Below, piece by piece: positions 7,939-17,047 of a stretch of DNA of 64,000 nt. Every line of letters begins with the position of its first letter. The stretch's first letter is position 1. The DNA comes from Paenibacillus sp. FSL H8-0548 (GTDB taxonomy: Bacteria > Bacillota > Bacilli > Paenibacillales > Paenibacillaceae), in assembly GCF_038630985.1 (NCBI RefSeq), contig NZ_CP152049.1, positions 7,183,501-7,247,500 of the forward strand. The letters are read 5' to 3'. A program made the position numbers and the translations under genes. Below the pieces are notes generated by a model. It did not search any database. It was not told the origin of the DNA and was given only the letters and a program-made list of their open reading frames with translations.

Positions 7939-8466
7939 TCAATTTATGTTTAAGAAGTAATCAAATCCGCTAGATATCTGAAGAAAATACTTTGTTTCAC
8001 CTGATACCTGGTTAACTTGAGGAATTGTCGATTCAAGAGAGTAGGTAGAAATGGTTCTGATACGATCAGCATTATCTCGATAGTAGAACCCTGTGGAGTT
8101 CATGACTTTTTCGCTATTATTCTCAAAATAAATCTCTAATTCTACACCATTTCGCTTTCCTTTAGGGTAAGGGAAAGATTCAATAGGCTTATAATAAGAA
8201 AGGATTTCTTCCTTTGTAAGGGTAGACCTTAATTCCATGATCGCTATTACATTCCAGTATCCCCCGCTTCCTCCTCCATCAACAAAATTCTTGCCATTGA
8301 ACTGATGGTTTGCGATAAGCGAAGTCTCAGACGGCAGGGGATAATCAAAAAGGTGTTCTGCAAATTGCTCTGAGACCCTTTCTTTGCTTGTACCCAAATG
8401 GAGCGTCAAAACAACTATAATTAAGGCTATGGCCGTAATTGATCCAATCCATACAAACCTTTTCAT
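7939..8466 (-). CDS. Membrane-anchored or secreted protein of unknown function
   Basis: This 175-residue protein has an N-terminal hydrophobic helix (MKRFVWIGSITAIALIIVVL) that could be a signal anchor, so the rest should face outside. The body contains a glycine-rich stretch (FVDGGGSGGYW) and a YYKPIESFPYPKGKRNG segment. I do not recognise the family. It is monocistronic, with its own terminator at 7885-7920. It lies between the holin/sigma pair and the split lysin, in the accessory patch. Confidence 0.6.
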   Translation of the reverse strand: MKRFVWIGSITAIALIIVVLTLHLGTSKERVSEQFAEHLFDYPLPSETSLIANHQFNGKNFVDGGGSGGYWNVIAIMELRSTLTKEEILSYYKPIESFPYPKGKRNGVELEIYFENNSEKVMNSTGFYYRDNADRIRTISTYSLESTIPQVNQVSGETKYFLQISSGFDYFLNIN

Positions 8467-8540
8467 AGGAGTGCCCCTTCCCTTTAAATGTATTCCTTTT
8501 TATAAACGTATGTTCAATGGATAAAGTTTCTTTCTTCAAA

Positions 8541-8570
8541 GAAAACCGCCTAGCGGATGCTTAGGCGGCT
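8541..8570 (-). terminator. Terminator downstream of the split lysin gene
   Basis: CCGCCTA (8546-8552) pairs with TAGGCGG (8562-8568). On the minus strand the stem is followed by TTTTCTTT. It lies 15 bases beyond the stop codon at 8585. Confidence 0.65.
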
Positions 8571-8584
8571 TTAAGATATTCATG

Positions 8585-10049
8585 TTATTGTTCACGAATC
8601 AGTTTATTGAAATGTTCAAAAGCCAAGTAGTACTCATATGTTTCATCACCGTACACAGCAGCTTCATCCCCTGTACCATTATAACGAGCTAGTACTTTTT
8701 TAATGTTAGTAGCATCGTACTCATAAAATATTTGATCCAATGAAACTTGATTTGCTGCTCTAATGATAACGAGGGCACATGTGCTAATATTATAATCTTG
8801 GTCCGTATTTAACAGGTTCCAAACATGCCACTGGTCCTTCCAATCAGTAGCATCGTACAATTGTCCTGAAATAATCCCATTCTGTACAGCGTAGTTATTT
8901 GAATCAATTGCCGTACTCGCAAAAATTTGTCCGTGGCCTGTACTGCAGTCATCCCGGGCACCAATGGGAAAAGTTGGGGCTGGCGTGATTAATTTAAGTG
9001 CTAAAGGCAAGTTTTCCCAAGACTCTAAACTCAGTTTATAGCTGTAATAGGACACAACCAATGAGTCTACCACAGTGTCTTCTGCTCCTTCGAAGCATAA
9101 TTCACGATAAAGAACCGCTTGGATCATCGCTTTACGGATGCTGTACGTTTGACTGAGTTGAGTAATCAAGGTATCATACTCAAATAATTTAGCAACGGCA
9201 TTTTCTCTAGAGCGTACTGCTTTCGCTTTTTGAATAGTCCCCATGTGTGAATCTGCCAGATCAACCAACTGGGTTTCTAACGTTGTACTATATTGAACTT
9301 TAAAGAGTTCGTCATCCAGAGTAGTAAGATCTATAGGAGGGACAACGAAGGAGACGCCAGGATTTTTACCCGATTGAATATTGTTGTCTATCTCAATTAG
9401 ACCATCCCCGCTACCGATTGTGATCGTTGAAATTTGATCGAATGCCCAATCCTTTGGGAGTGGGTAACCCAAATTCCCACTAAACCCAGTAGACATATTA
9501 CATACAAAGCTGCTGAATGAATAGCCTGCAGATGCAACACGGCTACAAACGTTTCTTGGTCCATAAATACCTACCCGATATCTGCCACCTAGAGCGTTCA
9601 TTTTATTGTACAGGGCTCTAAAGTACGGGATGATGTTCGATGTTACCTCTCCGTCCAAAGCATCAAAATCGACGGCAAAGTAAATCAAGCTCCCTGATGG
9701 GAAGCCATAGCTATTAGCTGCAATTAAAGCCCCTTTAGCATCTTTTGCGCCTTGTGTAGGGTTAAAGTAATTTAGATTATTACCGGACGATTGATAAATC
9801 GGATACACCTTCATCCCTGCTCCGAAAATGGTATCTAGTTCGCCAGGTTTGATTTTTTTCCAATCGCCAATAATATAACGCCCTACAGTTGTGTAACCAT
9901 TGCTGGCTAACGTCTGTGCTCGTGCAGAGGTAATCGTGGTCACACAGTCAAGTGCAGTACCCTTCCTTGTTTTATCGCCTGTACTCACGAGTAAGGAGGC
10001 CCAAGTTTACTTACCAACACTACCATCAACAGTGAGCATACAAAACGGT
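8585..10049 (-). pseudogene. C-terminal half of IS-interrupted lysin (DUF1906 plus lysozyme-like)
   Basis: The open frame from a GTG at 9988 encodes 467 residues. Residues ~5-215 form a DUF1906/Rv2525c-type glycoside-hydrolase-like domain (GTALDCVTTITSARAQTL, VGRYIIGDW, IYFAVDFDA, YRVGIYGP). Residues ~235-467 look like a lysozyme-fold domain (AVLYRELCFEG, DCSTGHGQIFASTAI, ARYNGTGDEAAVYG); this second call is inference. Coding sequence continues in frame upstream of the GTG (TWASLLVSTGD), through a TAA at 10007-10009 that looks like a mutated CAA, to the IS junction. No ribosome site precedes the GTG. With the fragment at 11467-12237 it would form one peptidoglycan-binding lysin of about 745 residues. 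Confidence 0.75.
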
Positions 10050-10139
10050 TAAACCCCCTTATAGTAGACACTGCACCCCTTATTCAATAGATTGTATAGA
10101 ATTGCTCGATATCTCTGCAAATCACGGTGATTTTGGGAT

Positions 10140-11027
10140 TCACACCTTTATTGCTTTTGGCTTCACGATGCCTTGCGCGACAGCTTCCATATATTCGTAT
10201 GGCGACATGTCATAGATGCTACCATGAATACGGTTGTGATTGTAATTATAGATAAAGCGACTCACGACATCATATGCGTGTTGATAACTTTCAAATTCGT
10301 GACGCCGATAGCACTCCAACTCTAGAATGGCATGGTAGGACTCGATATGGGCGTTCTTGTTAGGTGTCTTTGGCGGTATACGCTCATGAGTAATCCCAAA
10401 CTGTTCACAGGCCTCTGCAAACCGATGACTGATGAATTGCGGACCATTGTCAGACCGAATGACAGGCTTATCCACTTTGTCAAAGAGCTGGCGCTTCATC
10501 AGTGCCTCCTGCGTGATTTGAACCAAATCCTTTGCCTCACAGGACAGTCCATGGTGATACGTGACAATAGCCCGATCAAACACGTCTATGATGCTCAGCA
10601 GGAAGAAAAAGCGCTGCTCACCCTCAACCCAACCATACTTAATATCCGTTTCCCACAGCTGATTAGAGCCCGTGATGAGCCGATTATTTGCAAGTATTTT
10701 GGGGTACTTGACCTTTAGTTTTCGCTGTGGACGCAGCACCTTCATTTCCTTGCACAAGCGGTATACTTTTTTCTTGTTAATCACCAAATGGTGATCGCGC
10801 CGAAGGATTTTCGTTAATTTTCGGTATCCATAGTTGGATGTGTACTCGTCAGCTAGCAGTTCCATGATCCGTTCACAGATCTGCTCGTCACTTATTAGCT
10901 TGCCATCTGTTGTATAGGAGTAACCAGGTGCGGGGCGACCGCTTCTGTGGATCGTTTTAGATTCTTGTTTGCCTTTATTCACATGTGCATAGTACGTTGA
11001 ACGCTCCACTTCCAGGATGCGCAGCAC
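10140..11027 (-). CDS. IS3-family transposase OrfB (DDE catalytic part)
   Basis: This is the catalytic half of the transposase. It has the HTH_21-type segment (GYRKLTKILRRDH) and an rve integrase core with DDE residues in WETDIKYGW, IRSDNGPQF and KNAHIESYHAIL. The drawn start is a GTG at 11027, but coding sequence in this frame continues upstream (LADKIAIAQKYIELGHPTSR) to the A8 run near 11098. The active product is therefore probably the OrfAB fusion made by -1 frameshifting, not a separately started OrfB. No inactivating mutation was seen, so the element may be mobile. Confidence 0.88.
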   Translation of the reverse strand: MLRILEVERSTYYAHVNKGKQESKTIHRSGRPAPGYSYTTDGKLISDEQICERIMELLADEYTSNYGYRKLTKILRRDHHLVINKKKVYRLCKEMKVLRPQRKLKVKYPKILANNRLITGSNQLWETDIKYGWVEGEQRFFFLLSIIDVFDRAIVTYHHGLSCEAKDLVQITQEALMKRQLFDKVDKPVIRSDNGPQFISHRFAEACEQFGITHERIPPKTPNKNAHIESYHAILELECYRRHEFESYQHAYDVVSRFIYNYNHNRIHGSIYDMSPYEYMEAVAQGIVKPKAIKV

Positions 11028-11071
11028 GCGAGAGGTGGGGTGCCCTAGTTCAATGTACTTTTGGGCTATGG

Positions 11072-11398
11072 CTATTTTATCCGCAAGTGCGGGTTCGTTT
11101 TTTTTAGTAGGTCTTTGAGAATATCCCTCTCCAAGGCTTGCTCAGCAAAGAGCTTCTTTAACTTTTCATTTTCTTTCTCCAGCTGTGCATAATCTTCTGC
11201 AGTAGGCACAAACTTTGCTTGCTTGATGGTCCCCCCATCCAGTTGATCGAGATCCTTTCGGTCCAACTCTCTGGCCCATCGGAGCACCATCTTGGGATCC
11301 AGCTCATGCTGTCTTGCTACAGCGGTCATGTTTCCAATTTCTTTCCCCTTGGCAACCACTGTCTTCTTAAAATGTAGGTCAAACTGTTTTTTCTTCAT
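11072..11398 (-). CDS. IS3-family transposase OrfA (DNA-binding part)
   Basis: This 108-residue protein has an N-terminal helix-turn-helix (GNMTAVARQHELDPKMVLRWAREL) and a C-terminal leucine-zipper-like coiled coil (EKENEKLKKLFAEQALERDI). It binds the element ends and, after -1 frameshifting near its 3' end, becomes the N-terminus of the OrfAB transposase. The ATG at 11398 is preceded by a GAGGGGAACG site. The last 11 codons overlap the upstream part of the orfB frame. Confidence 0.88.
   Translation of the reverse strand: MKKKQFDLHFKKTVVAKGKEIGNMTAVARQHELDPKMVLRWARELDRKDLDQLDGGTIKQAKFVPTAEDYAQLEKENEKLKKLFAEQALERDILKDLLKKTNPHLRIK
11097..11107 (-). other. Probable -1 ribosomal frameshift site
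   Basis: On the minus strand the sequence reads TAAAAAAAAC, with eight A. OrfA reads it as CTA AAA AAA ACG. Slipping back one base moves ribosomes into the orfB frame (AAA AAA AAC GAA CCC). A run of A followed by C or G is the standard programmed frameshift signal in IS3-family elements. Confidence 0.75.
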
Positions 11399-11466
11399 TT
11401 CGTTCCCCTCCGCCTCAATATTATTGTATCTGAGTAAGGGGTGTACTGTCCAAGTCTCCTAGGGGG

Positions 11467-12237
11467 CTAAATAGAAAATGCTTGAAACTCTCGAACAGCT
11501 TCCCGGCACCCTGGACCAAATGATCCATCGAAACCATTTGGATCAAAACCGTTAACATATAACGAATACTGGAGAATATAAATAAATTTCGTTAGTGTGC
11601 TTCCCTGTGATAAAGTTGGGAGAAGAGCTGTTGTCGAAGGACCAAAGGTACCATTTGGTTCAGGAATACCTTCTTCAATTTGCAAGGCATAAATGAGTGC
11701 TTTATTTGTAGTTCTATAATATCGGCCGTCACAAGCGATTAAACCGATGACGTTGGAATAATTTTTGTTTAGATTCTGTTGAATAATGCGAACCTTTGGA
11801 TCACCAACGTTGACAAATGCATCCATATTTAAAAGTGCTTTAAAGTACATTGGGGTTGCAATACCATTTGCACTCGGCATACCAGCGTGCGTCTGAAATG
11901 TGGTAATGGCAGCTTTAGTGTTGTTCCCGTACGTTCCAGTAATACCAGTTGGATTATATCCCTTGCAGTAAAGGGCACCTTGAAGGATCTTAATGATATT
12001 CTTTGTTTGAGCGTTAGTAGAATCCGATGCTGTCGAAAGTGTTGGACAGAGATTTATAGTTGTCGGTCCAAAAGTACCGTTAGGCGATGGAATGCCGAGC
12101 TCGATTTGCAGCCCTATTGTAAGAGCTGTAATCGTTGGCCAACCTGTTTTTCCGTTTTCTTCAATTTGAGAGTAGTGGGGATTATTTGCATAGGTTTCAT
12201 TTACCCATTCTTGAACTGTAAGCACCATTTGATCCAT
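11467..12237 (-). pseudogene. N-terminal half of IS-interrupted lysin (peptidoglycan-binding)
   Basis: About 256 residues from the ATG at 12237, which has an AAGAGG site; the frame stays open to 12330 without a better start. It contains peptidoglycan-binding-type repeats: MVLTVQEWVNETY with GKTGWPTITALTIGLQIEL, then a GTFGPTT motif that recurs as GTYGNNT, GTFGPST and GSFGPGC. The frame ends as VREFQAFSI then TAG, where the TAG is made by the IS end at 11467. The order of PG-binding repeats followed by DUF1906 is known in Bacillus/Paenibacillus lysins, so this and 8585-10049 were one gene. Confidence 0.75.
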
Positions 12238-12498
12238 ATTATCAGCCTCTTTTCCTTTGAATTGCTTATGGGCTTCTCCATTCATATACTGAACTTGTAG
12301 CCACTGATAATACATGTCGTAACAGTTCATTTAATTGTGACTGCAGACAAACTAGAAGATTAATTTTCGGACACTGCTTCAAAGAATATGCTTCTTTAGT
12401 TCATTAATTGGCCGGTCATATTTTTTGAAACGCGCAACATCTGCCTATTTACAATCGTCCAATAATATACAAGTATTCCGAATATAAGGAGTGATAAA

Positions 12499-13356
12499 TT
12501 GAAAATACCCCAAATTGTTGCTGGAGTTTTAGTACTTGTCTTAGTTGCCGGGGGTTCAGCATACGCAGCCGCTGAATACACGAAGGTGAGTGAAAGGGGG
12601 GGGACTAAGGGAGCAATGCCAAGGGATACGGCAGCCGCTTTGTCATCCGAAGTATCGTCTGTTCCAAGGACTACACTTACTGAATCAGAGTACGTCGAGT
12701 ACAACCCACTAACTGAAAAGGAAGAAACGAAGAAGGGATACGTCTTTAAGACCAATGATTCGGGCATATCCAAACGTATGGACACCGATGTCTTGCGATT
12801 TGTTGAGAACCGTCGAACAGAAACCGAGGCCCTTCTTACACACTCGTATAAAGTGATTGACGCCTATATTCTTGGAACCGCTGAGACGCAAGGCTTGGGT
12901 GATTTCGCGCTTGACCCGTTTGAAGTTGAACAGCTGCTAAATGACGACTGGGAACAGTTCAAAACGTTATATGCTGACGAACTTGAACGTGCAAAATCAT
13001 TCGTCAAGGAAAGCGGTGAGATGAACAACATCCCATGGGGCAGAAAAAACGATGGCGGACTACTCAGTGTCGTTTTTAAAGTTGATACGGCATACGCTGG
13101 GGCGATTGATAACCTTTCTTGGTCTAATACGGAAGTCGACGACGAAATGGGTATTGACGAGGAAAAAGAGCATGCCACGATACGCGAATTTTCAGCAGAT
13201 ACTCGCTTCATTAAAGCGCGGGACATTCTGCAACGCTATGTTACTTACATGTTCGGGGATAAGATGACCATTGAGGGTGTAAAATCTGACGCTAGGCCAA
13301 TTCCCGAAGAGAATTTGTCTATGCCAATGAAGACGCAAGTCATCGCTGATAAATAA
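12499..13356 (+). CDS. Secreted or membrane-anchored protein of unknown function
   Basis: This 285-residue protein starts at a TTG (12499) with an AAGGAG site nine bases upstream. It opens with a signal-peptide-like segment (MKIPQIVAGVLVLVLVAGGS, then AYAA as a possible cleavage site). The mature part is acidic and rich in Glu, Asp, Lys and Thr, without cysteines or repeats that I can see. It is divergent from the split lysin and lies in the accessory patch. I do not recognise the family. Confidence 0.6.
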   Translation: MKIPQIVAGVLVLVLVAGGSAYAAAEYTKVSERGGTKGAMPRDTAAALSSEVSSVPRTTLTESEYVEYNPLTEKEETKKGYVFKTNDSGISKRMDTDVLRFVENRRTETEALLTHSYKVIDAYILGTAETQGLGDFALDPFEVEQLLNDDWEQFKTLYADELERAKSFVKESGEMNNIPWGRKNDGGLLSVVFKVDTAYAGAIDNLSWSNTEVDDEMGIDEEKEHATIREFSADTRFIKARDILQRYVTYMFGDKMTIEGVKSDARPIPEENLSMPMKTQVIADK

Positions 13357-13526
13357 AGATAACATGTAACGAATAAACATCAGCACGAAAACTAAGATTA
13401 TGAAAAAATCCCCTGCTTTAAAAAAGTACACTCACTCAAGAAAAGTGAGATGGCTGTACCTTTTGGGATCACAAGGGATCACATGGTTTCACGATTCAAA
13501 TAAAAAAAGCACTTTTTGTAAAACTT

Positions 13527-13552
13527 GACGCCTTGGGCAAACCCAAGGCGTC
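13527..13552 (-). terminator. Perfect 11-bp stem terminator
   Basis: GACGCCTTGGG (13527-13537) and CCCAAGGCGTC (13542-13552) form a perfect stem with a 4-base loop. On the minus strand AAGTTTT follows. It lies 12 bases beyond the stop codon of the 13564 gene. Confidence 0.7.
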
Positions 13553-13563
13553 TTTCGCGATTC

Positions 13564-14133
13564 TTACCAGTCGCCGTAAACGGAGATCGTGTTTTTCGTA
13601 GAACCTTTGCTTAAACCGACTGGAACGAAACCATGGTAGTCTGTATTGCTGGTCGCACCCCAAATGGATTGCCATGTACCAGTAGCCGTAGTACGATAAT
13701 AACGAATCAACAACCAATCCGGGTTAGACGACCCTGAATCCCCCGCTTCCGAGTCACGCATAGCAACTTGACCACCTGCAGGAATAGAGATTCCCATCGA
13801 AGAAGCGTTAGGTTTATAAATCGTTGTCGCATGGCGAACATTAAAGATGTCATGAGCCATGTTTTTACTGCTACTATAGTCGTACAACGTCGCGGTTGAG
13901 CTCGGATGAAGCCCGTATGCACTTTGCAAGTTGCTGAAACCCGTCATTAACATGTACCCTTTTACAACTTGGCCAGCGGAATTCCGGAACTTAATTACCG
14001 CGTATCCTGGACTCGTGTCAGCCTTGTCATAACACCAAACCTCATTGTCGTAAATTGTACCTATTTGCGTATAATGGTCGGTGTCTTCCACCGCAACATT
14101 AAACCCCGATTTGTTAACATTAATTTTACCCAT
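13564..14133 (-). CDS. Hypothetical protein, beta-rich, possibly secreted without signal
   Basis: This 189-residue protein starts at the ATG at 14133, chosen because an AGGGGGA site lies 6 bases upstream; the frame remains open to a TTG at 14151. It begins MGKINVNKSGFNVAVEDTDH. It has many Tyr, Trp, Ser and Gly residues and two similar stretches, around KVKGYMLMTGF-like and HGFVPVGLSKG sequences, that suggest SH3-like or lectin-like beta folds. No signal peptide or catalytic motif is visible. It lies beside the lysis-related genes, and I cannot assign a function. Upstream, 14134-14411 holds nothing that I can name. Confidence 0.5.
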   Translation of the reverse strand: MGKINVNKSGFNVAVEDTDHYTQIGTIYDNEVWCYDKADTSPGYAVIKFRNSAGQVVKGYMLMTGFSNLQSAYGLHPSSTATLYDYSSSKNMAHDIFNVRHATTIYKPNASSMGISIPAGGQVAMRDSEAGDSGSSNPDWLLIRYYRTTATGTWQSIWGATSNTDYHGFVPVGLSKGSTKNTISVYGDW

Positions 14134-14411
14134 TTCAATTCCCCCTACCAAGTTAGCTTAAGTCAGCGCCGACTCTATACTTGACTATGTCGTCACAGAA
14201 TCGATCTGCGTGACGCGCAGAGGGAAAATGTTTTTAATGGGAAGCCCTATACTGGTTCCATTCATACACATATCAATAAATAACAACATGAGATAAGGAT
14301 CTGCACAAGCCTTTATTACAATCTTTCTTGCGATGATGAGTAGAGAAGTATATTGTATTTTCTCAGCATAGTTACTCCCGTTTCATTCGCTAAACTGTTT
14401 TATCTATCTAT

Positions 14412-14603
14412 TTATTCAATTACCTTCGTCTCATTCATGAAATAATCAATAGCGTCATCGATCTTTTCATAGATGTAGTCATTTTCAAGAAGACCTTGCA
14501 TGATTTTAATCCCTTTATCTTCTGAAAATGAATGAGAATGATCGCGAGCACTGATACGCTGCCAATAAACAAGCCTGCTTTCATATTTACTGCTTGCTAG
14601 ATC
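14412..14603 (-). pseudogene. Remnant C-terminus of an unknown gene
   Basis: A 63-codon minus-strand frame without a start reads protein-like: LASSKYESRLVYWQRISARD, continuing to IDDAIDYFMNETKVIE and a TAA at 14412. It is cut on its 5' side exactly at a run of ten G (14603-14612). I do not recognise the family. It is probably the tail of a gene truncated by a deletion or frameshift at the homopolymer. Confidence 0.4.
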
Positions 14604-14612
14604 CCCCCCCCC
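14603..14612. repeat. C10/G10 homopolymer tract
   Basis: Ten consecutive C on the plus strand at the 5' edge of the truncated minus-strand frame. Such tracts are prone to slippage, either in vivo (phase variation) or in sequencing. Confidence 0.7.
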
Positions 14613-14654
14613 GTTTATAAGCTAGGCGGATGAATCCCGCTGCCCTGTAGGATG

Positions 14655-14729
14655 CAAAAAAAGCCTGTATAAAGCATCAACACGCAGCCGTCTACCGACG
14701 TTGCGCATTATTCATACTTTATACAGGCT
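14655..14729 (-). terminator. Long-loop terminator downstream of the decayed sensor kinase
   Basis: AGCCTGTATAAAG (14662-14674) pairs perfectly with CTTTATACAGGCT (14717-14729). On the minus strand the stem is followed by seven T. The loop is about 42 bases. Confidence 0.65.
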
Positions 14730-14793
14730 CCAACTTTCACTGTGCTTCTATATACTATTTCTAATCCCTTTCCATTATCTTGTAGTCAAAACT

Positions 14794-15603
14794 TCAGCAA
14801 GGCCCCCTCAGCAAATGAACCGAATTACGGATTTCACTCAAGCTGTGCCGAACTAGATCCTGCGCTTCCTTAAAACGAGCTACAGCGCTGTCCACCTCCT
14901 TTTGCAACAGCCGTTTTCCCGCTTCAATCTGGAGTATCGTTGAAGTGAGCGTATGTCCGACCATATCGTGAATTTCCTGAGCAATCCGGTTTCTTTCCGC
15001 TTAAACTGTCATTTCCGACAGTGCCTCAGAGGTTGCTCTCATCAACTTCTCAAGCGTGCGCGTGCACTCCTCGACTTGCTCCTCTAAGTTGTTTTTTAAG
15101 TACTGAACGCTCAAGTAGAGCTTGGCATTCGTGATTGAAATAGCACATTGCGAGCTTAGCAGCTTTAATACGTACAGCCGCTCCTCCGTAAATACGCCTT
15201 TCGACATATTATTTTCCATATAAAGCAGGCGGATCAGCTTGTTCTGATGTATAATCGGCAAGCAAAGAACTGACTTCTGCTCTTTATTTTTAGTATATTT
15301 ATTTCTCTCGAACATTCCATTTCCTAAAGCGTCGTGGAGAACAACTTCTTCTTGGGTTCTTGCTGTATAACCGATAATGGCGGTCGGAACAATATGCTTC
15401 GCATCATCAAGCGTAACGGATTCAATATGAAGCTCCTCTGCCGTTCCATACACCTCAACCTTCCATTGATCCTCATCATTAAAGATCAACGCACCGTACT
15501 CTGCATCTGCATTTTGCAGGCTATATGCAGCAAATGGCCATACTTCAGACGATCGTACAGTATTATCATATAGAAAAGTAAATTCCCGAAGTAGTGAGCA
15601 TTG
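14794..15603 (-). pseudogene. Decayed GAF/HisKA_3 sensor histidine kinase
   Basis: One frame from about 15603 to 14794 reads as a sensor kinase without a start codon. It has an N-terminal segment (LREFTFLYDNTVRSSEV), a GAF-like domain (SVLCLPIIHQNKLIRLLYME), a coiled segment, and then a TAA at 15001-15003. Beyond the TAA the same frame continues with the phosphoacceptor region RNRIAQEIHDMVGHTLTSTI and ends RNSVHLLRGPC-stop. The ATP-binding domain is absent. Similar sequences occur in the C-terminal part of large GAF-containing kinases. The gene is therefore both nonsense-mutated and truncated, and should be inactive. Confidence 0.7.
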
Positions 15604-15746
15604 TCATTAATTCTGTCATATGACAAACCACTTTCACAAACCAATCTAGATGAAGAGGTTCACTAAAAAATCAATTTTCTAGCTAAAATTCGACATTGCT
15701 CTACGGTTTTACAGTACTAAAGTCACGTTTATGTTACAATTAACGA

Positions 15747-15842
15747 GGTGAAACGGCTGTCGCCATCCTTATGGCGGTGGCGCGTTTCATTCCGGAGAAA
15801 TATAGAGATAGTATGGCGAAATGATATACTTTCCTATATTTT
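15747..15842. repeat. Palindromic interspersed repeat, copy A
   Basis: About 96 bases shared with 31820-31916. They begin GGTGAAACGGCT, contain a stem (TGAAACG with CGTTTCA, inner CGCCAT with ATGGCG), and end with GAAATATAG and CTATATTT as a second inverted pair. The element lies just upstream of the sensor kinase gene at 15875 and may form part of its leader. Confidence 0.7.
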
Positions 15843-15874
15843 AACAAAACTAATCATTACCGAAGAGGTATGCT

Positions 15875-17047
15875 ATGGATGTACAATTAACTAAAAGAAT
15901 GACTCTCATCTTAACCATATTCGTCCTAGGAGCAACAGTCGTCTTATTACTCCATACCGCTAATCTTTCTTTTGGGCTGGCTCTGCTCTCATGCAGCTAT
16001 GCCGTACTTGTCTTAATTCGAGATTACCTCTTAAAGCTTGATCTAAGTCGAATGATGGGAACTCTGTTTATCATTTTCCAACTAGCATTGTCTTTAGTCA
16101 TATCGATATGGTCGGAAAGCTTTTTTGCACAAATTTATCTGTTAATTCTCATTGGGGAATTTACCTTCTATCACTCTAGAGGCCATGCTATTATCTTTAC
16201 TACAGTAAGCTATGTCAGCATAATAATAGGTGTTTTGATCTACCGCCAAATGCCGCCGCTCGAACAAGTATATCTACTTTTCCCTCGGGTCATCGATTAC
16301 TTTGCTATTTTCGGAATGAGTCTTCTTGCCAGAATTGCTTTTCAGCAAAAGAATCAACTAGCAACCGACAATGAACAACTCAGAATTGCCTCGATGGAAC
16401 TAGAACGAAAAGCCATATTACAAGAGCGTACAAGAATATCCAGAGATATTCATGATTCCGTTGGACATACGCTAACGTCCGCCATAACGGGACTGCAAAC
16501 CGCTGCGCATGCTATCCAAAAAAATGAATATACCATTGCATTGGAAATGGTCACTCGAACGAAGGATACGATTAATAGCGGACTGAATGACGTACGGTCA
16601 TCGGTGCATTTGTTGCGTGAGAATATGCCGGGTGACTCTTTTATGCCCGAGCTTGTACAATTGATTAATGAAACGAGGACGCAAACCCGTATTGAAATTA
16701 CATACGAAATAGACCCTGCATTGCCCGAGCTGCCTCCATTGATTGAGCTAACCATTTATCGCGCTCTTCAGGAGGGCTTAACCAATGGAATTCGACATGG
16801 CACCAGCACCCATTTTCAGTTTTCCTTAACTCATCATGCTGGACTCATCCGATTTATATTATCCGATAACGGCAAGCCTCCCTTGCAGATGGTGTATGGC
16901 TTTGGTCTAAACGCCATGAAAGAAAGAGTGACGGATGCTGGGGGAGAAATGTCGATTACAAGCAATGGCTCAGCCCGCGGTGTTACACTGGAAATCACTA
17001 TTCCATTTATAACAAAACCACTTGAATGGAGTGAGCATATTGTCTAA
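15875..17047 (+). CDS. NarL-type sensor histidine kinase
   Basis: This is a membrane sensor kinase of 390 residues. About six N-terminal helices occupy residues 10-155 and leave little extracellular domain. A coiled segment, the HisKA_3 dimerisation region with phosphoacceptor His in RISRDIHDSVGHTLTSAI (~residue 193), and a C-terminal HATPase domain (ALQEGLTNGIRHG, LSDNGKPP, YGFGLNAMKERV) follow. The ATG at 15875 has an AGAGG site. It overlaps the response regulator gene by 8 bases, so the two form a cognate pair. The lack of a large sensory domain suggests membrane or cell-envelope sensing, as for LiaS/DesK-like kinases; the signal is unknown. Confidence 0.88.
   Translation: MDVQLTKRMTLILTIFVLGATVVLLLHTANLSFGLALLSCSYAVLVLIRDYLLKLDLSRMMGTLFIIFQLALSLVISIWSESFFAQIYLLILIGEFTFYHSRGHAIIFTTVSYVSIIIGVLIYRQMPPLEQVYLLFPRVIDYFAIFGMSLLARIAFQQKNQLATDNEQLRIASMELERKAILQERTRISRDIHDSVGHTLTSAITGLQTAAHAIQKNEYTIALEMVTRTKDTINSGLNDVRSSVHLLRENMPGDSFMPELVQLINETRTQTRIEITYEIDPALPELPPLIELTIYRALQEGLTNGIRHGTSTHFQFSLTHHAGLIRFILSDNGKPPLQMVYGFGLNAMKERVTDAGGEMSITSNGSARGVTLEITIPFITKPLEWSEHIV

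Larger units (their letters stand above)
10054..11467 (-). mobile_element. IS3-family insertion sequence (IS150-like), intact
   Basis: This is a 1.41-kb element with imperfect terminal inverted repeats. The left end reads CCCCCTTATAGTAGACACTG and the right end, inverted, GCCCCCTAGGAGACTTGGAC; both continue with a CACCCCTTA-TCA match. It is flanked by TAAA at 10050-10053 and 11468-11471, a likely 4-bp target duplication. It carries overlapping orfA and orfB on the minus strand with a slippery A8C run. It sits inside the lysin gene in the same orientation. The exact ends are uncertain by one or two bases. Confidence 0.85.

Noticed and set aside
10332..10718. Plus-strand 128-aa ORF inside the IS element
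   Set aside because: It is antisense to the transposase catalytic region and typical shadow coding.
12396..12785. Minus-strand 129-aa ORF
   Set aside because: It overlaps the start of the better supported secreted-protein gene at 12499 and lacks protein-like motifs.
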